The notes under the pieces: model-generated | Seen by the model: the letters and a program-made list of their open reading frames with translations, nothing else | Database searches by the model: none | What the model was told of the DNA's origin: nothing | Source: an uncultured Flavobacteriales bacterium | GTDB lineage: Bacteria > Bacteroidota > Bacteroidia > Flavobacteriales_D > Crocinitomicaceae | DNA length: 64,000 bases | Assembly: GCA_905478665.1 (NCBI GenBank) | Contig: CAJQJL010000114.1 | Location: forward strand, 1 to 64,000 | Direction of reading: 5' to 3' | Part shown: positions 53,030 to 62,736 of the stretch, piece after piece | How the letters are laid out: the number at the start of each line of letters is the position of its first letter | Position numbering within the stretch: the stretch's first letter is position 1 | Translations under genes and position numbers: made by a program

Positions 53030-55636
53030 TTATTCGAAGATAATTGTCATCTCGACACGTCTGTTTTTCTGACGCCCTTCAGCTGTTCCGTTGTCAGCGA
53101 TTGGATCTGTTTCACCGAAGTAAAGCGTTGACAATCGACTCGCATCAATTCCTTTCGAAATCATGAACTTCTTCACAGATTCAGCACGCTTCTTCGATAG
53201 AATGAGGTTGCTTTGCGCAGGACCTACGTTATCCGTATGACCAGCAATCTGAAGTTTCCATTCTGGCTTCTTCACCAATACGTCAGCAAGTTCACTCAAT
53301 GATGGAAGAGATTCATCCTTGATAATGTCCTTACCTGTCTCGAACTCAAGGTTTTCAAATGCCGTATTCAAGATTTCTTGAACAGACTCCTCAATCTCAG
53401 GACAACCTTCGTTAGCTACTGGACCTGGTGTGTTTGGACACTTATCATCTTTATCCAATACGCCATCCTCATCAGTATCTTGGTAAGGACAACCTTCGTT
53501 AGCACGAGGTCCTGCTAAGTACGGACACTTATCATCCTTATCCAATAGACCATCGCCGTCAGTATCTGGCCAAGGACATCCATTGTTTTCCTTAGGTCCA
53601 GCTTCTGTAGGACACTCATCAATAAAGTCGAATAGACCATCACCGTCTGTATCAGGACAACCATTGTTGATTTCTGGACCTGGTACATCTGGACATGCAT
53701 CGTCGGAATCTTTCGTTCCATCGCCGTCTCTATCTGGACAACCGTTGAACTTCGCTAAACCTGCATCATCTGGACAATCATCTTTCTTGTCGATAATGCT
53801 ATCGTTGTCACGGTCTGGACAACCGTTGAATGCAATTGAACCAAAGTCCTCTGGACATGCATCATCTTTGTCTGGAATGCTATCCTTATCCGTATCAGGA
53901 CAACCATTGAATTCTGGAATACCAGGATCGTTTGGACAGTGATCATCAATATCTTTAATACCATCACGATCCGTATCAGGACATCCTCTGAATTCCCACA
54001 AACCTTGAACAACAAGACATTCGTCAAGTTTGTCTGAAACAAGGTCACCGTCAATATCACTTGGGTGAACATAAAGAATTGGTAGTCTCAATCCAGCGTA
54101 CACTTCAGCACCTCTAACTTTTCCAGAGGCAAATAGGGTACGGAAATCAGTAACTCCTACAGTAAGTGGCCCTAAACGTGCTCCAAGTCCTGCCTTAAAT
54201 CCAGAATACTTATTGTATGAAAGTGGAATTCCAACTCCAGCCCAAGCATAGTCGAAGCTTGGAGTGACAGAAACTTGATTTGGAACCCGCACACGGTGTG
54301 GGTTTTTTCTATTTTGAACATTTACAACACCCGTTACGTTTACATATACCCACTTCCAAATATTGTAATCGAACTGGAGGCTGATAGATGTTGGCAATTG
54401 CATGAAGAAAGTGTTTTCATTTGAACTTCCCGAAGTAATTCCATTTCCAGGTATTGCGATAAGTGAATCAATTGACTCATCTATATCAACTAAAGATCCG
54501 TCGCCATCAAAAGCAGCTCTAAAGTCGAAATTAGCAGAGTTAACACTAAAATCCTGACTGATTCCACCTTTTTGAAATTTCATTCCACCAATATCAAGAA
54601 CAGATAGGCCCGCACGAATTTTGTACTTCTCCTTATCACGTCTCCAAATATTTGTTTCTCCATCCATGTCGTACTTATACTCTTTCCAGTCAGGACGCCA
54701 TTCGTAAACAAATCCAATATCACCACCAATTCCAAACTTGGAAGCACTTTGGAAAGGATCAAATTTGTAGCCCTCATTCCCCATTTCGTCTAGTAGACCT
54801 GTTGAGTGACCGTAAGCGAAGTCTCCTGAAACACTTGAATAAGTACTGTCATTTAAGACGTTGTAGTCAAAATTGTCTGTATGAATGTAAGCGGCAGATA
54901 TTCCAGAGAGCCACTTTAATTTAACTCCAGCTTTCATGAAATGTTCTCCATCATCCTTTAATACTTGTGAGTACATAATTCCATATTCAATCCATGACAT
55001 ATGGTTCATGTTCAACAACTCTTCATTGAAAGTTTGATTATAGAGGGATGGTCCATAGTTCACAGCGTCTGAAGAATCACTTAAGAAATCATTCTCCAAC
55101 AAAAAAGCGAACTTAGGATCGATATCATCCACGTTTGTTATTGACCTAAATTTAGCAGCGAAACCAACGGCTATTTTTGGGTTAATGTGGAACATGAAAT
55201 TCAATACGTCCAATTGAACATTGTTATATAGACCAACTGTTTTTGTGGAATTTAAATCATTATAATTTCGAGTAAATACAGCATCATTAAAAGATGAGTC
55301 TGGATTTGCTGCCCAGTCATTGTACTGGTTAGAAGCCCCAGGAGCGTAGTATGTATTCAGCTCATTCGATGGGTTAACATCAGGGAGAAAAGATTTTTTC
55401 CACCACTTTGGCATTTGCTTAGTGTCAAGATAACCCGCATTTGTATACGTGTTAAAATTGAAACTTCCAAGATTGATATCAACCTTAAATCGTCCATCCA
55501 CAAAACTTGCTGGATTCAAGTCAGTTCCCATGACACCAGCGTAGTTACTGCTGTGTACTCCGAGATAACTTTGTGAATAACTAATCGTAGAAAAGCCAAT
55601 GAAGGCCAGCGCTACTAATCGCTTGAGAGAGTTCAT
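53030..55636 (-). CDS. Outer-membrane DUF5723, TSP3 and OmpA protein
   Basis: Start at ATG 55636 (MNSLKRLVALAFIGF, 868 aa); the frame runs 21 codons further but would mask the signal peptide (ending TISYSQ). Residues about 22-520 are a barrel of the DUF5723 type (SYLGVHSSNYAGVMGTDLNPASFV). Residues about 525-740 are calcium-binding thrombospondin type 3 repeats (DTDGDGI..D..D.CP...GCP, about nine units). Residues about 755-868 are an OmpA peptidoglycan-binding domain (LQIAGHTDNVGP, NRRVEMTI). It links the outer membrane to the wall through a calcium-stiffened stalk. A terminator follows. Confidence 0.9.
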   Translation of the reverse strand: MNSLKRLVALAFIGFSTISYSQSYLGVHSSNYAGVMGTDLNPASFVDGRFKVDINLGSFNFNTYTNAGYLDTKQMPKWWKKSFLPDVNPSNELNTYYAPGASNQYNDWAANPDSSFNDAVFTRNYNDLNSTKTVGLYNNVQLDVLNFMFHINPKIAVGFAAKFRSITNVDDIDPKFAFLLENDFLSDSSDAVNYGPSLYNQTFNEELLNMNHMSWIEYGIMYSQVLKDDGEHFMKAGVKLKWLSGISAAYIHTDNFDYNVLNDSTYSSVSGDFAYGHSTGLLDEMGNEGYKFDPFQSASKFGIGGDIGFVYEWRPDWKEYKYDMDGETNIWRRDKEKYKIRAGLSVLDIGGMKFQKGGISQDFSVNSANFDFRAAFDGDGSLVDIDESIDSLIAIPGNGITSGSSNENTFFMQLPTSISLQFDYNIWKWVYVNVTGVVNVQNRKNPHRVRVPNQVSVTPSFDYAWAGVGIPLSYNKYSGFKAGLGARLGPLTVGVTDFRTLFASGKVRGAEVYAGLRLPILYVHPSDIDGDLVSDKLDECLVVQGLWEFRGCPDTDRDGIKDIDDHCPNDPGIPEFNGCPDTDKDSIPDKDDACPEDFGSIAFNGCPDRDNDSIIDKKDDCPDDAGLAKFNGCPDRDGDGTKDSDDACPDVPGPEINNGCPDTDGDGLFDFIDECPTEAGPKENNGCPWPDTDGDGLLDKDDKCPYLAGPRANEGCPYQDTDEDGVLDKDDKCPNTPGPVANEGCPEIEESVQEILNTAFENLEFETGKDIIKDESLPSLSELADVLVKKPEWKLQIAGHTDNVGPAQSNLILSKKRAESVKKFMISKGIDASRLSTLYFGETDPIADNGTAEGRQKNRRVEMTIIFE

Positions 55637-55652
55637 AAAGAGTAGTTTTAGT

Positions 55653-57803
55653 TTATTCAAAATATTGAACAATGTACTGGTCAACAACTGTGGTAACAAC
55701 CCTTGTATTTCCTTCAGAGTTTACCTTTACCTTTGTTTGCCCTTCAATAGGCTTGTGTGTCAACCGTTCACCATCCAATCCATACAAATATACATTATTC
55801 TCCAAACCGTCAATAATTGCAATGGTTGTTTTTCCCGAATTGGAGGTTTCAACGAACACATCTGCCACTTCATTGAAGGGTAAACTGATTTCGCTAAATG
55901 ATATTCCCTCAGCATTTAACAGGTGAATTTCGTTTGCACTTTGGATGATTATTGTCGGTTTTTTAGCGTCAGACTGAATACCTAACAATTTTGCCCGTGT
56001 GAAAGACTTGTAATCGAATTTGAGACCTTTTTGATTGATTTTGATGAGTTTATTGTTCTCAAGACCGTATTGAAAAAGTTCGTTCGGTACTTTGGAAGAA
56101 ATGCATGCTACTGATAATGGGAACTCACGGTGCACCTTGCTGTTATCAAGGTTGTACATGACGAAAGATTGGTCGTTGGCAAATCCTGCAAAAAGCGTTT
56201 TTTGACTTGCCCAGACATCAATCTTGCGGGTAACCTTTATGGATGATTTAATCACATTTAGTTCACGACCTCTTGCGTCGTAGTGGACAATTTCATTCTT
56301 TTCATTGGCAATTAGGAAATAGCTTTTGCCTTTCCAACGATAGAATTTTACTTGATTGATTGCTTCGTCTTCCAGTGCTATTGGAAAGCCAGAAACTGGA
56401 CTCCCGCTCATGTTCCATAGATGAATTTTATCAACGGTGTTCACAAGCACGAATTTCTCGCCATTTTGATGCAGGTCAATTATCTCTAGGGTGCCAAGTG
56501 TTTTGCTCTCGATGCTTTTTGTCCAGTCAACCTTTCCGTTTTTGAAGCGAACGAGTTCTCCCTTTTTGCCTAAAGCAACTAGGTTTCCTTCGGAGCCAAA
56601 TGTTACAAAGTCCACTACGTCGAAGCCGCAATTCATTGCGATTGATTCTTTTTCGTTTTTAGGTCCTGCCGTTTCACGAAGAATACCCATTTGAGTTTCT
56701 AAAAGTTTGCCACGGTAGACCGCTTTTGAATAGGAATGCTCTTTTGTAATAATTCTTTCTGAAACGGATTGAGGCAGGGAACCGTAAATCTTGTTTCGAA
56801 CCGCCTTGTTGAGAGCGATGGTGTTTCCCAATTTAAAATCAGCAATGACCTTGTCACAGACATCTTCGCTTTCGGATAAAATGACCAAGTCTTCAATATA
56901 TTTGACATAGTACGAAGCTCCTGAAGAAGGGAAATCACGCGTCAATTGTTGGTTGAACTTAACAACATCTTGCGTTTGATTCAAGTCATTCAAAATAAGA
57001 ATGGGATCCTGTCCGCCAATGTAATCGCAAATGAGAACTGTGGCTCCTTGATAATCCAATTCGAGAAATCCATTCAGCATCCACTTGAACATTGGACCGT
57101 TTGCAAACGTACTGTCGAGCGTGGCGTAATAATCGCGTTCAAGAAAATGGTAATTACTGAAATTCTTGGTCACTACATTGGAAAAGACTACTTCGTCTTT
57201 CACTTGATTTCCTTGTTTTATTTCGTCGTTATAAGTAATGTAGTCAATTCTTCCTCCATCTTTAAAGTAGATATCGGAAATAGAGAGGGCAGATGAATTA
57301 CTGTCAAAATGTACAATTGACGCACTGGATTTTTTGTCGTAGAGGTATGTTGATGAAGCGGTTTCGGGTTTAAGTAGTTCACCTCTACTCATATAGAGTC
57401 CTTTTTTGTAGAAACGTCCTTGATAAGTACCATATGTGAATGATCCCGATTCTATTACTGGACGAATTTCTGTTGAGGAAAACAATTGTTCAATGTCTTT
57501 TTTTGTCCAATTTGTAGCTTTCTTGAGCAGTAGGTGTGCCTGGTTAGCACTCACATATCCCGTTTCATACATTTCTGGATTTAGACTCCGAACAATATCC
57601 GCAGTTGGGGCATTCATGAAATCGTTCAACTGATCAATGTCCACTTCATCAGGACGATTAATGATTAAGATTTTTTCATCAGAATTGCCAAACAGGTCGT
57701 CTGGAGAGTAGTTGTTATTCTCATTCAGGATATCTAGCCCTACATAGCCGATCCAGCCGAGACTGGCCAAAATGGTAATCCACAAAAGAACTTTGTTGAG
57801 CAT
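55653..57803 (-). CDS. Membrane-anchored beta-propeller protein, unknown
   Basis: Start at ATG 57803 (MLNKVLLWITILASLGWIGYVG, 716 aa). One N-terminal membrane helix (about 5-25) is followed by an extracytoplasmic part. Residues about 30-380 have no recognised fold and resemble periplasmic domains seen only in this phylum. Residues about 400-716 repeat short strand units (FGSEGNLVALGKKGELVRFKNGKVDW, IHLWNMSGSPVSGFPI, NNVYLYGLDGERLTHKPIEG), typical of a PQQ-like propeller. It lies 16 bp upstream of the OmpA-TSP3 protein on the same strand, so the two are probably made together. Confidence 0.75.
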   Translation of the reverse strand: MLNKVLLWITILASLGWIGYVGLDILNENNNYSPDDLFGNSDEKILIINRPDEVDIDQLNDFMNAPTADIVRSLNPEMYETGYVSANQAHLLLKKATNWTKKDIEQLFSSTEIRPVIESGSFTYGTYQGRFYKKGLYMSRGELLKPETASSTYLYDKKSSASIVHFDSNSSALSISDIYFKDGGRIDYITYNDEIKQGNQVKDEVVFSNVVTKNFSNYHFLERDYYATLDSTFANGPMFKWMLNGFLELDYQGATVLICDYIGGQDPILILNDLNQTQDVVKFNQQLTRDFPSSGASYYVKYIEDLVILSESEDVCDKVIADFKLGNTIALNKAVRNKIYGSLPQSVSERIITKEHSYSKAVYRGKLLETQMGILRETAGPKNEKESIAMNCGFDVVDFVTFGSEGNLVALGKKGELVRFKNGKVDWTKSIESKTLGTLEIIDLHQNGEKFVLVNTVDKIHLWNMSGSPVSGFPIALEDEAINQVKFYRWKGKSYFLIANEKNEIVHYDARGRELNVIKSSIKVTRKIDVWASQKTLFAGFANDQSFVMYNLDNSKVHREFPLSVACISSKVPNELFQYGLENNKLIKINQKGLKFDYKSFTRAKLLGIQSDAKKPTIIIQSANEIHLLNAEGISFSEISLPFNEVADVFVETSNSGKTTIAIIDGLENNVYLYGLDGERLTHKPIEGQTKVKVNSEGNTRVVTTVVDQYIVQYFE

Positions 57804-57884
57804 TGATAGAGTCTTTGACTCAAAATTAGTGAGAATGAGCACTAAAAGTGCGGAGCGGTGCTTTAGAAATCAACAATGGTTTGT

Positions 57885-58493
57885 TTACTCAAAAAGAGAG
57901 CCTTGTTCGGGAGGAAGAAGGGTGAATGATTGACGATGATATTTACAATCACCATGTTGACGGATGCCATTCCGATGCTTCTTCGTTGGATACCCTTTAT
58001 TACTCTTCCAGTCGTAGAAAGGGAACTCAAGATGAATTTTTTCCATGTAGTCGTCTCGATATGTTTTTGCCAGAATGGATGCAGCCGCAATGGATAAGTA
58101 TTTTCCATCTCCTTTGATAATGCACTCATGTGCAATTCCGCTATATGGATTAAAACGATTGCCATCAATTAACAGCATATCTGGACTTTCTTTGAGTTGA
58201 TCCACCGCTCTATGCATCGCCGTAAAACTTGCGTTTAAAATGTTTATATGATCGATTTCATCCTCGAAAACAAAAGCGACCCCAAAAGCGATGGCTTCTT
58301 TTTCGATTATTGGGCGCAGTTTTTTTCGAACAGACTCCGTTAATTTTTTCGAATCGTTGAGAAGTTCATTACTGAAGTCTTTAGGTAAAATAACGGCAGC
58401 GGCAACCACAGGGCCTGCTAGACAGCCTCTTCCTGCTTCATCGCAACCCGCTTCGATGGCATTCCAATTTTTATAAGACAAAAGCGAACTCAT
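57885..58493 (-). CDS. rnhB: Ribonuclease HII
   Basis: 202 aa from ATG 58493 ([10 protein letters not shown]); a TTG six codons upstream is an alternative. The metal-binding acidic residues are in [19 protein letters not shown] (Asp-Glu) and MLLIDGNRF (Asp). It nicks RNA-DNA hybrids and single ribonucleotides in DNA. The gene is divergent from the small exported protein at 58584. Confidence 0.95.
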   Translation of the reverse strand: MSSLLSYKNWNAIEAGCDEAGRGCLAGPVVAAAVILPKDFSNELLNDSKKLTESVRKKLRPIIEKEAIAFGVAFVFEDEIDHINILNASFTAMHRAVDQLKESPDMLLIDGNRFNPYSGIAHECIIKGDGKYLSIAAASILAKTYRDDYMEKIHLEFPFYDWKSNKGYPTKKHRNGIRQHGDCKYHRQSFTLLPPEQGSLFE

Positions 58494-58583
58494 AGAAAGT
58501 AAATTTGGCAAAAAAATTGTAGTTTAGCCCAATGTGAGATACAACTTTTTTGATTGTGTCCCGTCTTATATAAAATTGGAAAG

Positions 58584-58958
58584 ATGAAAAAGATATTTTT
58601 TACACTTATTGTTTTAGTTGGCTTTGCCACAGTTGGATTTTCTCAAGACAGAGGAACCATTGCAAATACTGAGGGAAAAGAGCAGTTAATGAGCAGTAAA
58701 GTTTCAGGTGAGTACACCTTTACATTGCCTTCAAATGTTACAAACGAAATGGTGACAAAGAATGCGAGCTATTACCCAAGTTATTTCACTGTAAACTTTG
58801 ACAATGCTTCTAAAACAGCAAATATTTCAATGGTGAACAATGAAGCTAAGTCTCGCTACGTTATTGCTCGTTTTTTGAGTGCTTGCGGTGTGAAAGAAGT
58901 TGAAATTGATGGGAAGAATGTGCCTGTTCACGTATTCATTGAAGAGTACTTGAAATAG
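58584..58958 (+). CDS. Small exported protein, unknown function
   Basis: 124 aa from ATG 58584, with a signal peptide (MKKIFFTLIVLVGFATVGFSQ); the in-frame start 10 codons earlier is rejected. The mature protein of about 103 residues has strands and a helix (GEYTFTLPSNVTNEMVTKNASYYPSYFTVNFDNASKTANISMV, ARFLSACGVKEVEIDGKNV). It has one cysteine and no lipobox. A terminator follows. I recognise no family; the second half, with ACGVKEVEIDG, resembles small heavy-metal-like or sensory folds only loosely. Confidence 0.65.
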   Translation: MKKIFFTLIVLVGFATVGFSQDRGTIANTEGKEQLMSSKVSGEYTFTLPSNVTNEMVTKNASYYPSYFTVNFDNASKTANISMVNNEAKSRYVIARFLSACGVKEVEIDGKNVPVHVFIEEYLK

Positions 58959-58979
58959 GAATCAAGATATTATTTTGGG

Positions 58980-59007
58980 AGCCGACTTGAAAAAGTCGGC
59001 TTTTTTT
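58980..59007 (+). terminator. Terminator after the small exported protein
   Basis: AGCCGACTT pairs with AAGTCGGCT around GAAA and is followed by six or more T, 21 bases after the stop codon. Confidence 0.92.
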
Positions 59008-59043
59008 ATGATCAAAGTCACGGGTTTTTTCTTTTCTTCTTGC

Positions 59044-59051
59044 GATATTTG
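59044..59051 (+). promoter_or_regulatory. Candidate -7 element of the DUF4920 gene
   Basis: GATATTTG matches TAnnTTTG except for the first base, 20 bases before the ATG. No certain -33 element. Confidence 0.35.
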
Positions 59052-59071
59052 CCGCAACCAAAATTAAAAAA

Positions 59072-59539
59072 ATGAAAAAAGTATTGTTATTTGCTGTTCT
59101 TGCAACATCACTTGTAGCGTGTGCACAGAAGTCTGAAAAACTGGGGAAAAGTTATGGTCCAGTTAAGGTGAATGTAGAAGAAGCGATTTCCGTTGAGGAG
59201 ATGTTGAAAGCTTACGAAGGGCAAACAGAAGAAATGGAATTTACCTTTGAGGGAACTTTGATCGAAATTTGTTCGAAGGCTGGTTGCTGGGTGAATATTG
59301 ATAAAGGAAACGGAGAAACATTTATGGTTCGTTTCAAGGATCACTTTACTATTCCACCAAAAACATCAGCTAACACTGAAGCTTATTTGCACGGTGTGGC
59401 TTTTTGGGATACTGTATCTGTTGAGATGCTTCAGCATTTTGCAGAGGACGCAGGTAAGAGCCCTGAAGAAATTGCAAAAATAACAGAACCAAAATACGAG
59501 CTTGGATTTACTGCGGATGGGATTACACTGAAGAAGTAA
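59072..59539 (+). CDS. DUF4920 lipoprotein
   Basis: 155 aa. The signal peptide ends in a lipobox (LVACAQ, Cys17). The mature part has the block GTLIEICSKAGCWVNIDKG and MVRFKDHFTIPPKTS of the DUF4920 family, an OB-like fold with a conserved CxxxGCW motif that could bind a metal or be redox active. The C-terminus carries GFTADGI. A terminator lies just after. The function is unknown. Confidence 0.82.
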   Translation: MKKVLLFAVLATSLVACAQKSEKLGKSYGPVKVNVEEAISVEEMLKAYEGQTEEMEFTFEGTLIEICSKAGCWVNIDKGNGETFMVRFKDHFTIPPKTSANTEAYLHGVAFWDTVSVEMLQHFAEDAGKSPEEIAKITEPKYELGFTADGITLKK

Positions 59540-59561
59540 AACCAGTTAAGCCAATTATCTG

Positions 59562-59594
59562 AAGCGACGTTCCCTAAGGTTCGTCGCTTTTTTC
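59562..59594 (+). terminator. Terminator of the DUF4920 gene
   Basis: AAGCGACG (59562-59569) pairs with CGTCGCTT (59582-59589), followed by TTTTTT. It overlaps the end of the convergent PqiA-like gene. Confidence 0.85.
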
Positions 59595-60695
59595 TTCTAA
59601 GATATTTTCGTCGCTCGTTGGTGGCACGATTTCCACAGTCCCAGTTTCATCATTTTTCAGCTTTTCCTTGATTGAAGCATCTAGGAGGAAGCCTAGAAGA
59701 ATTGAAATGACAACGTACGCCCCAAAGTAGTAGAGTCCAAAGAGTACTTTTGAATCCATTTCAACGCCTGGACTCATGTTTGAGAAACTTAAAAACGCAA
59801 GGAATGCCCCTACTACAAATACATCTGCCATACTCCACTTAGCGATATATGACAAAACCTTACGCAGCCTTTTTAATCCGCGAACAGGGAAAATGAGTAT
59901 GAATAGGGTGAAAAGAAGTTTCACCGTTGGAATAATTACCGAAAACGTTCCGATGGCAATTGCGACGGGCTTGTTGTCTGCTTTCCAAAGAAGGGAGATG
60001 ACATCCATGATTCCCTTATTCTGATAATAGAAATAAGTATATCCTGGGAATACCTTGTCAAAACCGACATTCTCATCTGCATTTTCTTTCAGATAACCCT
60101 GTCCTTCAGCTACGAGTTCTTTTGCTCCTTTAGCCCATTCTTCACCATAAACAGGTACATATTTGATGTAGTCAGCAATGTCACTTACTTCTCCCATGTA
60201 GTCCACTATTTCTTCAAAATAGGGGATGTCGTTCGGGTGTACATATACTTTGATGGTCATGTCTTTTTTATAAGCAGACATTTCCAATATGGGATTCATA
60301 ACTCCCTGAACCAGTAAGGCAAGCCCAATAAAAGAAAGCGCCATAGTTAGTCCATAGAATAGTCGTTTCCGTGCGTAAATAACCATCATTGCAACAAAGA
60401 AGATTGTGCAGACAAACAGAAGGAAATAACCAAATTTGAGTGCGTTTTGATAGTGTTCCTCTCCTTTTGTTACAGCTGCTTCAAACTTCACTTTCTTCTC
60501 TTCCCAAGCCGTTTCACTGAATACCCAATCTCTGAATGAAAGGAGTCGATCATTGAAATTGAGAACCTTGATGATTTCGTCCTTCTCCACTTTAAATTGC
60601 TCCGATTCTTCCACACTTTTGGAAATAAGTACAAAGGCAGCAATTAAAAAAATGACGCCTAGTATCAGACCAGGTAGACTATAGATTTTTTTCAT
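59574..60695 (-). CDS. PqiA-like membrane protein
   Basis: 373 aa. It has an N-terminal helix, a periplasmic coiled stretch (about 30-80), and a cluster of transmembrane helices. The region FYYQNKGIMDVISLLWKADNKPVAIAIGTFSVIIPTVKLL, followed by LSYIAKWSMADVFVVGAFLAFLSF, is the core of the paraquat-inducible protein A family, inner-membrane partners of MCE lipid transport. No MCE gene lies nearby. The C-terminus is an acidic cytoplasmic tail. It is a single gene. Confidence 0.8.
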   Translation of the reverse strand: MKKIYSLPGLILGVIFLIAAFVLISKSVEESEQFKVEKDEIIKVLNFNDRLLSFRDWVFSETAWEEKKVKFEAAVTKGEEHYQNALKFGYFLLFVCTIFFVAMMVIYARKRLFYGLTMALSFIGLALLVQGVMNPILEMSAYKKDMTIKVYVHPNDIPYFEEIVDYMGEVSDIADYIKYVPVYGEEWAKGAKELVAEGQGYLKENADENVGFDKVFPGYTYFYYQNKGIMDVISLLWKADNKPVAIAIGTFSVIIPTVKLLFTLFILIFPVRGLKRLRKVLSYIAKWSMADVFVVGAFLAFLSFSNMSPGVEMDSKVLFGLYYFGAYVVISILLGFLLDASIKEKLKNDETGTVEIVPPTSDENILEEKSDEP

Positions 60696-60768
60696 AGCGG
60701 TTCAAATGTTTCTCCTAAAATAAGGAAATTCAGTAAAGAGGTTTAAATGAAGGAATCATTCTAAAACA

Positions 60769-60800
60769 TAAAAAAAGCCCCGACAAATTGCTAGGGCTTC
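60769..60800 (-). terminator. Terminator of the acyl-CoA dehydrogenase gene
   Basis: On the minus strand GAAGCCC pairs with GGGCTT across a loop of about 13 bases, followed by seven or more T. It begins about 23 bases after the stop codon at 60823. Confidence 0.75.
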
Positions 60801-60822
60801 AAATGTATAGCGCAACTATTTT

Positions 60823-62613
60823 TTAGAAACAGTAATCGTTTGCTTCAATGAGTTTAGTTGCAATAAGCTGTCTTGCTTCTTTTGAATTGAAAGGCTCCGT
60901 CTTTGTGAAACGCTTCATTCCCATAAGCATCATGCGCTGTTCATCGCCTTCGGCAAATGAATTTATTGCATCTTTTCCAGCCTTATTGATTTTATCTGCG
61001 ACATCATAGAAATACGTTTTTGCCATCGCGATTTGCGCTTGACAATTCTCTTCCCCTTTAAGCTCGATCATTTGTTGAACTCTCAACAATACCGATTCTG
61101 CCATGTAGGTGTAGATCGACATGTCTGCGATGTTCATGAGTACTTCCTGCTCTTTGCTTAATGATTGCATTAATTTTTGAACGGCTGATCCAGCAACCAT
61201 TAGAATGGTCTTTTTAAAGCCCTTGAGGTACATTTGCTCATTGGCCAAGATTCCTTCTGGTTTATCACCAAATTCTGGTATACTCATCAGTTCATTTGCA
61301 ACCTGCATAGCTGGTCCCATGAGGTCTAATTCACCTTTCAAAGCTCTTTTTAGAACCATATCAACTGTCAAAAGTCGATTGATTTCATTTGTACCCTCAA
61401 AAATTCGATTGATTCGCGCATCGCGGTATGCTCTTTCCACAGAAGATTCAGCTGAATATCCCATTCCACCGAATACCTGAACTGCTTCATCAACAACGTA
61501 ATCCAGTACTTCTGAACCAGCGACCTTGAGGATCGCACATTCAGGCGCAAATTGCTCAATTCCTTTCAATGTTGCTGTTCCTTTATCCATTCCCTCGTTT
61601 ACATATCCAGCAATTGCATCGTCGATATTTTGTCCAGCACGATAAGTTGCTGATTCAACAACAAATGTTTGGATGGCCTGTTCTGCAAGCTTGAAACGAA
61701 TCGCGCCATATTTAGAGATTACACGTCCAAATTGTTCTCTTTCGTTGGCGTAATTTACAGATGCTATGATTGCTTGCTTTGCACCTCCCATAACTCCTGC
61801 TGCGAGTTTGATTCTACCAATGTTCAGAATGTTCAGAGCGATTTTGAACCCGTTTTCGCGTTCTGAAAGTAGATTCTCGACTGGAACTTTGACGTTGTTA
61901 AAGAATACCTGTCGTGTTGAAGATCCTTTAATCCCCATTTTCTTTTCCTCAGGATTTAATGTGATTCCTTCACTGTCTGCTTCTACTAGGAATGCGGTCA
62001 GTTTTTCGTCATCGTCAATTTTTGCAAAAACGGTGAACATATTTGCAAAGCCAGCATTGGTGATCCACATTTTTTGACCTGTAATCAAATAGTGCTTTCC
62101 GTCTTCTGATAATACGGCCTTTGTTTTTCCAGAATTTGCGTCAGAACCCGCCCCTGGTTCAGTTAGACAATAGGCAGCTTTCCATTCTCCTGTTGCTAAT
62201 TTTGGAATGTATTTCTTCTTTTGCTCATCATTTCCATAATAGAGGAGAGGTAAGGTGCCAATCCCCGTGTGAGCTCCGTATGCAACGGAAAAGGAATAAC
62301 CTGCCGCCAAACGTTCAGTGGCAAGCAAGGAAGTTTTAAAGTCAACACCCATTCCGCCCAAATCTTCGGGTACTGACATACCTAATAATCCAAGTTCTCC
62401 AGCCTTTTCCATTATTGCAGGCATCAATCCTTCTTCCATGGAATCAATGCGGTCAATGATTGGAATAATTTCGGTTTGAATAAAATCATCGCACATGCTG
62501 GCAATCATTTGTTGTTCCTCTGTCCAGTTTTCGGGGATGAAAATTTCTGATGGAGCAGTGTCTCGTATGATAAACTCTCCTCCTTTAATTGGTTTTTGAT
62601 CTTCTGTAGACAT
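60823..62613 (-). CDS. Acyl-CoA dehydrogenase (VLCAD-like)
   Basis: 596 aa, longer than short- and medium-chain enzymes because of a C-terminal extension, as in very-long-chain types. YCLTEPGAGSDANSGKTKA is the FAD/substrate region, and QVFGGMGYSAESSVERAYRDARINRIFEGTNEINR the C-terminal domain with the usual FEGTNEI. It introduces the trans-2 double bond in fatty acyl-CoAs, passing electrons to ETF. It is a single gene with a terminator. Confidence 0.94.
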   Translation of the reverse strand: MSTEDQKPIKGGEFIIRDTAPSEIFIPENWTEEQQMIASMCDDFIQTEIIPIIDRIDSMEEGLMPAIMEKAGELGLLGMSVPEDLGGMGVDFKTSLLATERLAAGYSFSVAYGAHTGIGTLPLLYYGNDEQKKKYIPKLATGEWKAAYCLTEPGAGSDANSGKTKAVLSEDGKHYLITGQKMWITNAGFANMFTVFAKIDDDEKLTAFLVEADSEGITLNPEEKKMGIKGSSTRQVFFNNVKVPVENLLSERENGFKIALNILNIGRIKLAAGVMGGAKQAIIASVNYANEREQFGRVISKYGAIRFKLAEQAIQTFVVESATYRAGQNIDDAIAGYVNEGMDKGTATLKGIEQFAPECAILKVAGSEVLDYVVDEAVQVFGGMGYSAESSVERAYRDARINRIFEGTNEINRLLTVDMVLKRALKGELDLMGPAMQVANELMSIPEFGDKPEGILANEQMYLKGFKKTILMVAGSAVQKLMQSLSKEQEVLMNIADMSIYTYMAESVLLRVQQMIELKGEENCQAQIAMAKTYFYDVADKINKAGKDAINSFAEGDEQRMMLMGMKRFTKTEPFNSKEARQLIATKLIEANDYCF

Positions 62614-62736
62614 TCTTTTTCGTAAAGTTGAATAATACTGCTAAGTTACTAAAATAATATATATTATGCATGCATATTATATCAGTTTTTTTCTCCTCTT
62701 TATGAAAAGTAGTAATTTAGTGTAAGTTACAAAACT

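Noticed and set aside
53583-53942. 119-aa plus-strand ORF rich in Ser, Gly and Pro
   Set aside because: It is the antisense of the TSP3 repeats; repeated GAT and CC codons on the real strand keep the opposite frame open.
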